Source: Thalassobacillus sp. CUG 92003
GTDB taxonomy: Bacteria; Bacillota; Bacilli; Bacillales; Halobacillaceae
Assembly (NCBI RefSeq): GCF_013618635.1
Contig: NZ_JABLSJ010000016.1
Span: 1-64,000, forward strand
Length of the DNA: 64,000 bases
Direction of reading: 5' to 3'
Part shown: piece after piece, positions 18,607-27,215 of the stretch
Numbering within the stretch: position 1 is the stretch's first letter
Layout: each line of letters starts with the position of its first letter
Translations under genes and position numbers: made by a program
Notes under the pieces: generated by a model
What the model was told of the DNA's origin: nothing
Databases searched by the model: none
Seen by the model: the letters and a program-made list of their open reading frames with translations, nothing else

Positions 18607-19933
18607 CTAAGACCCTCCTATTGTTGTGAATCTTTTTTCTCAAGAATTGTACACTGTCATATATGGCTCGTTTGTCTCCAACTAATCCGCCTTTTGTTAC
18701 AAGGGACAGCCCATCGAATTCGCCTCCCATTATTTCGCCATAGGCTGCAAGCGGCATGACTTCATCTAGCAGAACAATCCCTTCAGCCTCAGCGCGTTCA
18801 CAAAAGGAAGCTGTTACATCTCCTCCACTAAAAAAGCATCCCCCGATCTGCCCGTTTGCTTGGCGGAGCAGCCGCTTGCTGATTTCTGCCAAACCTGACG
18901 TGATGCGTTTGGCCAACTTATCTTCGGAGACACCTTCCTGCTTTGCAATAACTTTAAAATCAACTAAGCAATGGTCCGGATGATTGGTCGTAATCACAAT
19001 AAGAGAATGGTCCTCCAGTACACGGATCGCTTCATCTGTTGCACGAATGATTTCCTGTTCCCAGGTTGCACTGTAGGTAGCTAACCGATCTGGTTTGACG
19101 TAAACCGGCTGCATCTGTAATTCACTTGTCAAGTAGTCAAGCTGCTGCTTTGTAACAGACGTCACGCTACCAACCGAAACCAGCATTTTAGGAGAGCGCA
19201 CAGGCTCTTGCCGTTCTCTGGTTTCCTGGATGTAATAATCGGTGAGCGGACCGGGATCTATCGGCACGAGCCGATTCGCTTTTATCTTCCTCATAGCACT
19301 GGCGATCATCTGAATGTGCTCCTCTGTCACGGCATCGCAGATAATAAGACGAGCACCAGCGTTTATCCTTTTAGCAATTTCTTGTTCAATCCCGTCACTT
19401 CCATGACTTATCGTATCAATTTCGATCAGTTCAATGGCATGCTTCGTTTGCTCACTTAAAATGTGTGGCAAAAACGAATGCTTCAGGGGTTGAACTGGAT
19501 CATTTGCAACATCCGTTTCTTGGAGCGGAACGCCATTGACGAATAGATAACCGCCTGTAAGTACGCGTTGGGAAGCTGGATACGAGGGTACTAAAATGCC
19601 GACAGCACCAGATTCTATACTTTCTAATAATGCATCGACTTCCTGGCCGATATTGCCTCTAAATGTGCTATCGATGCGTTTGCAAATGATATCGGCGCCC
19701 CAGCGCTGCAATTCTTTGATCGTTCCTACTACTCGTTCTCTCGCCCTTTCTTGAGATATGTAACGACTGTCCGTATCGATGCAAACCGCTATATTATCCT
19801 GTTTGGCCTCTGTGATACGAGAAGTATGAAAGTGCGTAACGACTCGCAAGCCTTGTTTTGCCAACTTGACTCCTGTTCCGTTCGCACCTGTTAAGTCATC
19901 TGCCACTACACCGATTTTCATAGAATCAATCAC
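18599..19933 (-). CDS. DUF1537 four-carbon acid sugar kinase
   Basis: 444 residues. The N-terminal domain (about 1-235) starts [20 protein letters not shown], the DUF1537 signature. The C-terminal nucleotide-binding domain (about 260-435) contains [15 protein letters not shown] and KGGLVGD. The family phosphorylates D-threonate, L-threonate, D-erythronate or related acids at C4. Here the product would pass to the PdxA2 enzymes downstream. It overlaps the regulator by 8 bases and the next gene by 8 bases. The exact substrate cannot be read from sequence. Confidence 0.9.
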   Translation of the reverse strand: MIDSMKIGVVADDLTGANGTGVKLAKQGLRVVTHFHTSRITEAKQDNIAVCIDTDSRYISQERARERVVGTIKELQRWGADIICKRIDSTFRGNIGQEVDALLESIESGAVGILVPSYPASQRVLTGGYLFVNGVPLQETDVANDPVQPLKHSFLPHILSEQTKHAIELIEIDTISHGSDGIEQEIAKRINAGARLIICDAVTEEHIQMIASAMRKIKANRLVPIDPGPLTDYYIQETRERQEPVRSPKMLVSVGSVTSVTKQQLDYLTSELQMQPVYVKPDRLATYSATWEQEIIRATDEAIRVLEDHSLIVITTNHPDHCLVDFKVIAKQEGVSEDKLAKRITSGLAEISKRLLRQANGQIGGCFFSGGDVTASFCERAEAEGIVLLDEVMPLAAYGEIMGGEFDGLSLVTKGGLVGDKRAIYDSVQFLRKKIHNNRRVLVD

Positions 19934-20723
19934 CCCCTACCCAAATTGATATCTTACTCTCATAGTCTCTCAGGATTTCACCCTCAATTTGATCGTCGGT
20001 AATCAAACCTTCAAGTTGTGATAGTGCACAGACATTCGCAAAAGCTTTATTGTCAAATTTGCTATGATCAGCTAACAACCATGTCCGTTCCGCTGCTTTG
20101 ATCATCATCTGCTTGATCAAAGACTTTTCAAATGTGGGCGCCGTCACGCCGTTATCTTTATCAATAGCATGAGCACCCAAGAAGAAAATGTCAGCGTGGA
20201 TGACGTTTAACATTTGCTGAGTCGCTGAACCGTAAAGAGCTCCTACACCTTTCTGCAGTTCTCCACCGGTAACGATCACTTTCAAGGGGCTATCCAACAA
20301 CTCGTTCGCAATTTTAATGTCATTCGTAACGACTGTTAAATCACTTCTGAGCTTTAAGAGCTTTGCCAATTCCAATGTCGTCGTGCCAGAATCCAGAATG
20401 ATCGTAGAGCCTTCCTCAATCAGTGTCACCGCTTGCTTTGCAAGCGCTTTCTTTTGGGCGTTATGTTGACTCTTCTTAGATGAATACGACATTTCTTCCG
20501 TCAGTGATTTTGGGGAAATCGCGCCGCCATGAGTCCGGATAACTTTCCCTTCACTTTCTAACTCTTTCAAGTCCCGGCGAATGGTCATCTGGGACACATT
20601 CAATTGATGAGATATTTCTTCAATGTCTACCTTTTTATTAAGGAGGACTTGTCGTTCCAACCAACTTCTTCGTTCCAGTGGCAACATCTTAATCAACTCA
20701 CTTACATTGTTAATTTCAAACAT
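19926..20723 (-). CDS. DeoR-family regulator of the sugar-acid operon
   Basis: 265 residues. DeoR HTH (about 15-70; VDIEEISHQLNVSQMTIRRDLKELESEGKVIRTHGGA) followed by the sugar-phosphate sensor domain (DSGTTTLELAKLL, TNDIKIANEL, VTGGELQKGVGALYG). It is usually a repressor released by a phosphorylated sugar. First gene of the operon, so probably autoregulated. The start may instead be the Met at about 20687 (MLPLERR), the usual DeoR N-terminus; neither has a strong ribosome site. Confidence 0.9.
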   Translation of the reverse strand: MFEINNVSELIKMLPLERRSWLERQVLLNKKVDIEEISHQLNVSQMTIRRDLKELESEGKVIRTHGGAISPKSLTEEMSYSSKKSQHNAQKKALAKQAVTLIEEGSTIILDSGTTTLELAKLLKLRSDLTVVTNDIKIANELLDSPLKVIVTGGELQKGVGALYGSATQQMLNVIHADIFFLGAHAIDKDNGVTAPTFEKSLIKQMMIKAAERTWLLADHSKFDNKAFANVCALSQLEGLITDDQIEGEILRDYESKISIWVGGD

Positions 20724-21043
20724 TCTGTATGTTATATTATGTTCGTTTTGTTTGTTAATGTCAATAAGTATTTTAAATATTTTAATATTTGGCGTCGATT
20801 AATAGAATTGAAAACGTGATTTATAGGGAGTTTTGAGGCGAAGGATGAGCAACGAAGTCCGCCGTTTCCCGCAGGAAATCGTGTTGTTGCATATAGGATC
20901 CGGAACAAGTGAGCTCATATGATAATTCAAATGTTCACTTTTAACATCTCACATTATTTCAGGGAAAAGGACTGCTTCTTGCTGCCCCACATAAACTTTT
21001 GTATAATGAAACTGCATTCCCATCAAAGGAGGATTATTAAAAA
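20724..21043. other. Divergent intergenic region, DeoR operon and erm promoters
   Basis: AT-rich DNA next to the DeoR start (including ATTTTAAATATTTTAATATTT-like sequence near 20770-20792) probably holds the operon promoter and operator. The middle (20831-20930) is more GC-rich and non-coding; I see no gene. The erm promoter is at 20979-21007. Confidence 0.5.
20979..21007 (+). promoter_or_regulatory. Sigma-A promoter of the erm leader
   Basis: TTGCTG (20979-20984), 17-bp spacer, perfect TATAAT (21002-21007). Transcription should start near 21014, giving a leader of over 300 nt before erm. Confidence 0.8.
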
Positions 21044-21088
21044 ATGATTCATTCGATCAGACTACGTTCCCTAGCTTTGAACTCGTAA
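21044..21088 (+). CDS. Erm leader peptide (macrolide-sensing)
   Basis: 14 codons encode MIHSIRLRSLALNS. It follows AAAGGAGG at 21026-21033. It closely resembles the ErmD/ErmK leader peptide MTHSMRLRFPTLNQ, including the R-L-R motif at residues 6-8 where the drug-bound ribosome stalls. Its codons 5-9 are complementary to the stem of the terminator at 21137-21151, so a stalled ribosome would mask that arm and let polymerase through. Confidence 0.85.
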   Translation: MIHSIRLRSLALNS

Positions 21089-21151
21089 CTTCATACGTTC
21101 AAAGGCTCTGTTTGTGTAGACAGAGTAAACGGGATAAGTCTGACCTTTTTT
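21057..21151 (+). terminator. Attenuator terminator 1, pairing with leader codons
   Basis: TCAGACT (21057-21063, inside the leader ORF) is complementary to AGTCTGA (21137-21143), with extra pairing nearby (TTCCC with GGGAT), closing over a smaller hairpin CTCTGT/ACAGAG (21106-21125). TTTTTT (21146-21151) follows. A ribosome stalled at codon 7-8 would cover the 5' arm. This is transcription attenuation as established for ermK. Confidence 0.65.
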
Positions 21152-21170
21152 AATAATCTGTAATAACCAA

Positions 21171-21201
21171 AAGGAAGGTGACTCAGTCACCTTCCTTTTT
21201 T
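21171..21201 (+). terminator. Attenuator terminator 2 in the erm leader
   Basis: AAGGAAGGTGACT (21171-21183), one-base loop centre, AGTCACCTTCCTT (21185-21197), then a T-run. It is a perfect 13-bp intrinsic terminator that lies between the leader and erm, so erm expression requires readthrough or antitermination. A further imperfect hairpin lies at about 21224-21265. Confidence 0.85.
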
Positions 21202-21332
21202 GTTGGAAAAAATTTCATCCGTTCGTGACAGGAGACGTGTCTCTTGTCTATGTCACTGTTCATCATCTCTATGTACGCCCGTTTACTCTGAATCACTGAC
21301 ATCCTGACATTTTTAATTTTGGAAGGGATGGC

Positions 21333-22100
21333 GTGATGATGAATAAGAAGCATAAAAAGAAGTTAGGTCGAAGCAAGCCCCCTAATTTTTCCGGCCAGCA
21401 TTTCATGCATAATAAGAAGCTCGTAAATGAAATTGTGAATAGGGCTCATATAAAAAGCAATGAAGTCGTCATGGATTTAGGAGCAGGAAAAGGAGCTCTG
21501 ACCATGGCTCTCAATAAAAAAGCGCTCCGCGTATTAGCGGTGGAATACGATGGTAAGCTTATCAATTCGCTTAAACGAAAGGCGATGGAAGAGGAAAATA
21601 TTAAAGTCATTCATCAAGATATCAGGAGTATCTACCTACCGAATGAACCTTTCGTAGTTGTGTCCAACATTCCTTATGCCATCACCACGCCGATTATGAA
21701 AATGCTGCTTGGCAACCCTTCGAGCGCTTTCCAGAGAGGGTGCATTGTAATGGAGAAAGGCGCAGCAAAACGATTTACGTCAGCGTATGTAAAAGATGCT
21801 TATGTGCTGACTTGGAAAATGTGGTTTGATATTCACTATATAAAAGGAATTTCCAAAGTTAATTTCTCCCCGCCTCCAAAAGTGGATGCTGGCTTGATTA
21901 AGATTACAAGAAAAAAGAAACCGCTCATTGCATATAAACATGCTAAAACGTTCAGGGGGTTGGCGCAATATGGCATGAGGTACCCTAACGCCCCTGCTGA
22001 ATCTGTGCTGAGAAATATTTTCACAGCCCCGCAAATGAAACATTTAAAACGAAATTTAAACTTAGATGAAGGTGCAACAATTACAAGCCTAAACAAGTGA
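21333..22100 (+). CDS. erm: Erm 23S rRNA adenine N6-methyltransferase, C-terminus frameshifted
   Basis: 255 residues, the ErmD/ErmK/Erm34 type. It would dimethylate A2058 of 23S rRNA, giving macrolide-lincosamide-streptogramin B resistance. Visible motifs: PNFSGQHFMHNKKLV near the start, SAM-binding MDLGAGKGALT (about 48-58), catalytic NIPYAIT (about 112-118) and FSPPPKVDAGLI. GGAAGGGATGG precedes the start. The frame stops early: one extra A at 22091-22093 separates it from a +1 frame that reads TSEQWALVFQTMIRFVE to a stop at 22176, matching the normal ErmD-type tail. So about 26 native residues are lost. The catalytic domain is complete; activity is uncertain. Confidence 0.88.
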   Translation: MMMNKKHKKKLGRSKPPNFSGQHFMHNKKLVNEIVNRAHIKSNEVVMDLGAGKGALTMALNKKALRVLAVEYDGKLINSLKRKAMEEENIKVIHQDIRSIYLPNEPFVVVSNIPYAITTPIMKMLLGNPSSAFQRGCIVMEKGAAKRFTSAYVKDAYVLTWKMWFDIHYIKGISKVNFSPPPKVDAGLIKITRKKKPLIAYKHAKTFRGLAQYGMRYPNAPAESVLRNIFTAPQMKHLKRNLNLDEGATITSLNK

Positions 22101-22185
22101 ACAATGGGCGCTTGTTTTTCAAACAATGATTCGGTTTGTTGAACGCCCTCTCTGGCCAAAGGCTAGGAAACATTAAACAAGTATC

Positions 22186-22223
22186 ACGGCTGTCCATTAT
22201 CCTCTAGGACAGCCGTTTCTATT
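22186..22223 (+). terminator. Terminator after erm
   Basis: ACGGCTGTCC (22186-22195) pairs with GGACAGCCGT (22207-22216), followed by TTCTATT. It lies 10 nt beyond the stop of the un-shifted erm frame. Confidence 0.8.
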
Positions 22224-22246
22224 AAAGCATCCCCTTATTATTTAAA

Positions 22247-22275
22247 TTGACTTTCCATAAAAAAAAGGATACATT
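22247..22275 (+). promoter_or_regulatory. ldh promoter
   Basis: TTGACT (22247-22252), 17-bp spacer, TACATT (22270-22275). The predicted start point at about 22282 lies inside the Rex box. Confidence 0.65.
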
Positions 22276-22279
22276 TTAA

Positions 22280-23281
<1,002 letters not shown>

Positions 23282-23316
23282 GAACCACTTGCTCCCCGTT
23301 TCATCTGATACAATAG

Positions 23317-23350
23317 GAGTGCCGGCAATTAACCGGCACTCTATATTTTC
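23317..23350 (+). terminator. ldh terminator
   Basis: GAGTGCCGG (23317-23325) pairs with CCGGCACTC (23333-23341), followed by TATATTTT. Confidence 0.85.
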
Positions 23351-23418
23351 GGCTTTATTTTCGTTGCAAAAGGGAATAGCCTTACATATGTAAAATTGCT
23401 CATAAGGGGGCGTAAATA

Positions 23419-24345
23419 TTGTCTAATCAGGCCTTAACCTCACTTAAAGGAGTTTGGCTGCTCCTTCGATCCATCGCCGTCATATCATCAAGTGTGGCCA
23501 CCATCATATCGACTATTCTTCCATTGTACCTCTATTTCCCTGCCACAGCTGATACATTGCTCCCGATTTTTTTGATGTTAGTCCTGGGTGCCTTCATCAT
23601 TCACGGCGTGCTCACCCATATCCTGAATGACTATGTGGATGATCTATCAGGTACGGACGCTGAAAGCCCGGCTATATTATCAGGTGGCAGCCGGGTGATC
23701 CAAACAGGCTTCATTACCTCCGCCAACCTCTGGAAACTGGGAAAGGGACTCATTGTGCTATTAAGCATGGTCACCCTTGTGTTCATTATATTCGGTTATT
23801 ATAAACTGGCCCTATTATTGGGAATTGGCTTGTGGGGGGCTATCTCTTACTCACTTCCCCCGTTACGTCTGAGTTACCGCCCGTTTATCGGCGAGTTGCT
23901 CTCCACGTTTCCATCGGTTCTATTTCTCGGTTTAGCAGGGGCCTGGCTTACATTAGACTCTATGCCAACATGGGTTTTGCAAAATGCCGTCATCAACGCT
24001 TTGTTTTGCGTCGCCTGGGTGATGGTCCATCACATACCTGACCGTGAGGCTGATAAAGGCGCAACACCGATGAAACAAACGAGTGTCGTATGGGCTGCGG
24101 ATAAATTCGGAACGCCTTTCAGCCGGTTACCCGCATTATTGTATTTTGGATTAGTAGGGGTATGTGCTTTGTGGCTGGGTGTAGAGCGACTGTGGGCAAT
24201 GGTAGGGTTGTTAGTGATTGTCGGTGTGGCTTATGCCTTAATTATAACGATGGACATCCATAATCATCAGCAAGTATCCGCTTACGAAAAGCTGTTGCTT
24301 ATTTTAGCAATGGTCAACGCCGTGTGGCTTGGTATTTTCATATAA
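23419..24345 (+). CDS. UbiA-family prenyltransferase
   Basis: 308 residues, eight or nine membrane helices. The two Asp-rich motifs that hold the prenyl diphosphate-Mg complex are present as NDYVDD (about residue 74) and DREAD (about 207). It attaches a prenyl chain to an aromatic or other acceptor in the membrane. The start is TTG 23419, chosen because AAGGGGG lies 8 nt upstream. It stands alone, away from menaquinone or haem genes, so the acceptor is unknown. Its last 8 bases overlap the end of the convergent DinB gene. Confidence 0.85.
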   Translation: MSNQALTSLKGVWLLLRSIAVISSSVATIISTILPLYLYFPATADTLLPIFLMLVLGAFIIHGVLTHILNDYVDDLSGTDAESPAILSGGSRVIQTGFITSANLWKLGKGLIVLLSMVTLVFIIFGYYKLALLLGIGLWGAISYSLPPLRLSYRPFIGELLSTFPSVLFLGLAGAWLTLDSMPTWVLQNAVINALFCVAWVMVHHIPDREADKGATPMKQTSVVWAADKFGTPFSRLPALLYFGLVGVCALWLGVERLWAMVGLLVIVGVAYALIITMDIHNHQQVSAYEKLLLILAMVNAVWLGIFI

Positions 24346-24820
24346 CATCTGGTGAGGTTTTAGGAGGCTGAGTGATAAAAAAAGGCGGATCGGTTACACC
24401 GGTCATTCGGGCGTATGTAAACAGCTGGCCTTTGTGATGGATTTCATGATCCCTTGCGTTTTCGAGCCACTCCCCTGCTGGTGCATAAAAGTGATTCATT
24501 TCAATGATCGTTTTCAATTGAGCATCTGAAATCAAGGCCATCTGCTGGCGTGTAAAATTGGTGTAATCGTGGACGATTTGACGAACATCGCGCATCGTTT
24601 CAAACTCAGGGGTATGTTCCGGTAGCATTAATTCACCGCTTTTAATCGTCTGGACGAACATGTCCATGGACGTTGCAATATGGACGCCAAGCTCCCCCAT
24701 TGAAAAGGCACCCTCCCAAGGCTTGAAGTGGGTATGTTCATCACCGATTTGTTCAAGTAACTTATGGAGCACAAGCCTGTGACGCAGCCATCCTTCTTGA
24801 ACCTCAGCAACTTTACTCAT
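24338..24820 (-). CDS. DinB-family protein (1)
   Basis: 160 residues from ATG 24820 (TGGAGG upstream). A four-helix DinB/YfiT-like bundle with metal-ligand histidines in LGVHIA (about 58) and DHEIHHKGQ (about 135-142). DinB proteins are metal-dependent, often thiol-transfer enzymes, and most are uncharacterised. It lies 13 nt downstream of a NUDIX gene and is probably co-transcribed with it. A second DinB gene is at 56551. Confidence 0.85.
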   Translation of the reverse strand: MSKVAEVQEGWLRHRLVLHKLLEQIGDEHTHFKPWEGAFSMGELGVHIATSMDMFVQTIKSGELMLPEHTPEFETMRDVRQIVHDYTNFTRQQMALISDAQLKTIIEMNHFYAPAGEWLENARDHEIHHKGQLFTYARMTGVTDPPFFITQPPKTSPDVI

Positions 24821-24833
24821 GTGCAAACCTCCA

Positions 24834-25328
24834 TTAATTTTTGTCGGATGTGGCATCCGCTAATATGTGCTGATAGACATCATGCCAATTATGAGCGTAA
24901 TCATTAATTTCTATGGGGTTAATAAACTGCCGCTTACGTGATTCGTGCTCTGCTTTAAAAGGATGGAGGTAATGAATCTGCATGCGGTAGAATACTTGAT
25001 ATCCAACCTTAGGATAGGGGCTTTTATGATCCCACCCAGGGTTTTCGGTATGATCAACTTCAATATACCCGAGCTGATGACAATCGCCTTCCACATAGCC
25101 TTCTTCCATGACTTCACGTTTACAACAGTCAAGCGGGGACTCGTGTGCTTCGATATGTCCTCCAGGCAGATCCCAGCCTCTGTTTGCCAAATCTATCACC
25201 ATCAAGCTATCTTCATAAAAACACACCCCGTGAACGCTCGTCACATTCGCTATGTCCGGGAGTTCCTGAGTAGAATGCCAGGTTAATTTAACAGTTGACG
25301 TGCCCCAGTTCACATACGATGTTGTCAT
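24834..25328 (-). CDS. NUDIX hydrolase
   Basis: 164 residues. The NUDIX box starts at GGHIEAHESPLDCCKREVMEEG (about 58-78), a good match to Gx5Ex7REUxEExGU, so it should hydrolyse a nucleoside diphosphate linked to another group with Mg2+. Substrate unknown. ATG 25328 has GGAGGAGATC upstream. It is first of a two-gene unit with DinB. Confidence 0.87.
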   Translation of the reverse strand: MTTSYVNWGTSTVKLTWHSTQELPDIANVTSVHGVCFYEDSLMVIDLANRGWDLPGGHIEAHESPLDCCKREVMEEGYVEGDCHQLGYIEVDHTENPGWDHKSPYPKVGYQVFYRMQIHYLHPFKAEHESRKRQFINPIEINDYAHNWHDVYQHILADATSDKN

Positions 25329-25425
25329 GTGATCTCCTCCCCCTTATTTACTTACTTCTCTCTCCTTCGTGTATTTCCTCTTTTCTGTTCTTGAAAAATG
25401 TCGACTTTACACGCTATGTTTCTTC

Positions 25426-25466
25426 ATGTATCATATAGCTAACTGATATATATCTTTTTGATACAT
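25426..25466 (+). promoter_or_regulatory. Candidate PadR operator
   Basis: ATGTATCA (25426-25433) and TGATACAT (25459-25466) form an inverted repeat with a 25-bp centre that itself holds GATATATATC. ATGT/ACAT half-sites are typical of PadR regulators. The downstream half touches the ribosome site of the padR gene, suggesting autoregulation. Confidence 0.6.
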
Positions 25467-25479
25467 GGAGGTGAACGTA

Positions 25480-26022
25480 ATGAAAGAAAGTCATACTAAA
25501 TACGCTGTACTCGGCCTATTGACCACCGGCTGCCATACTGGCTATTCTATCAAGCAAATGATTGATGGGAGTTTAAACCATTTTTGGAAAATCAGCTATG
25601 GTCAAATTTACCCCACCTTAAAAAAGCTGACCGATGAAGGGCTGGCAACAGCAAAAGATACGGCGCAATCGGGCAAACCTGACAAAAAGGAATATGCGAT
25701 CACGTCTGCTGGCAAAGAAGCTTTGCAAACATGGCTGCAATCACCTGTGGAGACCCTTTCAACAGAAAAAAACGAATTTTTATTGAAGTTGTTTTTCAGC
25801 CGCCACCAGCCTCACGAAACCACCCTGATGCATCTAGAGCAATACTTAGCAAAGCTGCACGAGCGGTACGAAACCTATCAAGCGATCGAACGCATGATCA
25901 ACGAAACGCTCTTTGACAAACAGGATGCTGATTATTGGTTAATCACACTGAATTACGGTAAAAAAACGACGCAAGCCGCCATCGAATGGTGTGAGGAAAC
26001 CATCCAATACTTTAATAATTAG
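25480..26022 (+). CDS. PadR-family regulator
   Basis: 180 residues from ATG 25480, with TGGAGG upstream. Winged-helix PadR domain (about 1-90: YAVLGLLTTG, GYSIKQMID, YGQIYPTLKKLTDEGL) and a C-terminal Vir_act_alpha_C helical domain (about 95-175). It represses genes until a phenolic or drug-like ligand binds. It is followed 11 nt later by a DUF4188 gene, a common pairing, which is the likely target. Confidence 0.91.
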   Translation: MKESHTKYAVLGLLTTGCHTGYSIKQMIDGSLNHFWKISYGQIYPTLKKLTDEGLATAKDTAQSGKPDKKEYAITSAGKEALQTWLQSPVETLSTEKNEFLLKLFFSRHQPHETTLMHLEQYLAKLHERYETYQAIERMINETLFDKQDADYWLITLNYGKKTTQAAIEWCEETIQYFNN

Positions 26023-26033
26023 GAGGAGTACCC

Positions 26034-26516
26034 ATGAAACCGTCGATTTTCACAGGGCGTTATACGTCATGTCAGGAAGACGATGTCGTTGTTTTTATCA
26101 TTGGGATGCGGGTCAATAAGCGGTGGGCTGTCCATAAATGGCTCCCTGTGTTCGCAGCCATGCCAACGATGATTCGAGAGCTTTCTATTCAAAAGGAACA
26201 TGGATGTTTATCGATGGAATCCTTCTTTGGCCTGCGTACCACGTTAATGGTCCAGTATTGGCGATCCACAGAAGACTTAATGGCCTACGCACGAGGCCCA
26301 AAACATGCCTCTGCCTGGAAACGATTCAATCAAAAAGCGAGAAACAATGATGCGGTCGGCATCTACCATGAAACGTACAATGTACCAAAAGGATCGTATG
26401 AAAGTATCTACGCCAACATGCCGCAATACGGACTCGCCAAAGCTATCGGGCATCACCCCATTACCCCGTCCCTGCACACAGCCCGCCAAAACCTTGACAC
26501 ACATAAAACATACTAG
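26034..26516 (+). CDS. DUF4188 family protein (monooxygenase-like fold)
   Basis: 160 residues. IFTGRYT at the start, FIIGMRVNKRWAVHKWLPVF and TTLMVQYWRSTEDLMAYAR are characteristic of DUF4188, a family with resemblance to ABM-type haem-free monooxygenases or haem-binding ferredoxin-like folds. In many Bacillaceae it is paired with PadR, as here. It may modify a compound sensed by that regulator. AGGAGG precedes the ATG. Confidence 0.82.
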   Translation: MKPSIFTGRYTSCQEDDVVVFIIGMRVNKRWAVHKWLPVFAAMPTMIRELSIQKEHGCLSMESFFGLRTTLMVQYWRSTEDLMAYARGPKHASAWKRFNQKARNNDAVGIYHETYNVPKGSYESIYANMPQYGLAKAIGHHPITPSLHTARQNLDTHKTY

Positions 26517-26552
26517 CCATTCTGATCACTGTTTTTACTATCTCACTATAAT

Positions 26553-27026
26553 TTAATCCATTGATTCACTAAGCCGTTTCGCCATCATGTGATCCGTCAT
26601 TTTATAGCCCATTTGTTCATAAAGAGAAATCGCATGCTGATTGTGAGCGAAGACATGCAAACGGACTTGTTTGACGTTATTAGCACGACAAAAGGAGTCG
26701 ACCGCTTGGATGGCCCCTTTGCCGAACCCCTTACCGCGATGCACCTCTTCCACTTCTATATCATAAATGAAAGCATCCTGAAGCGTGATGTTGAGCCACA
26801 AAATGCCGACATCACCTTCTTTTTCATCGTGAAGCTTGAATAGATGATGCTGCTTTGTATGTACTCCGTCAGGTAATAACGAATGAAACTGCTCATCGGC
26901 AAGGCGAGGAGCTTCATCGTCTTGCCAATTTCCCGCTTTTACATGTTCATCGGCGTAATTTTTTACTGCGTATTCGCGGTATTGTTGGAAATCAGCGTCT
27001 GTCATCGGTTTTAACAATTTGGTCAT
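26553..27026 (-). CDS. GNAT N-acetyltransferase (1)
   Basis: 157 residues from ATG 27026 (AAGGTGG upstream). The GNAT acetyl-CoA loop is HRGKGFGKGA (about 106-115), with LHVFAHNQHAISLYEQMGY following. Substrate unknown. It is clearly related over its full length to the GNAT at 37080-37538; they share LHVFAHN and the N-terminal ADEHVKAGNW-type motif, so they are paralogues. Confidence 0.88.
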   Translation of the reverse strand: MTKLLKPMTDADFQQYREYAVKNYADEHVKAGNWQDDEAPRLADEQFHSLLPDGVHTKQHHLFKLHDEKEGDVGILWLNITLQDAFIYDIEVEEVHRGKGFGKGAIQAVDSFCRANNVKQVRLHVFAHNQHAISLYEQMGYKMTDHMMAKRLSESMD

Positions 27027-27161
27027 ATCTATCTTCCACCTTTCCTTTTCATATGTAAAATTCGACGGGAACTGTCTATTTTCCTTCACTGAACGTTTCA
27101 TCTAACACGGGGTTATTTTATTGGGAAAGTTTTTTGGCATGGGATATAGAACTCACAAAAT

Positions 27162-27201
27162 AACAAAAAACAGGCCGCCTCAAACATTCTGAGACGGCCT
27201 G
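27162..27201 (-). terminator. Terminator of the BCCT transporter gene
   Basis: CAGGCCGCCTCA (27171-27182) pairs with TGAGACGGCCTG (27190-27201) with one mismatch; T-runs exist on both sides, so it can act in both directions. Confidence 0.85.
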
Positions 27202-27215
27202 CTTTTTGTTTTATG

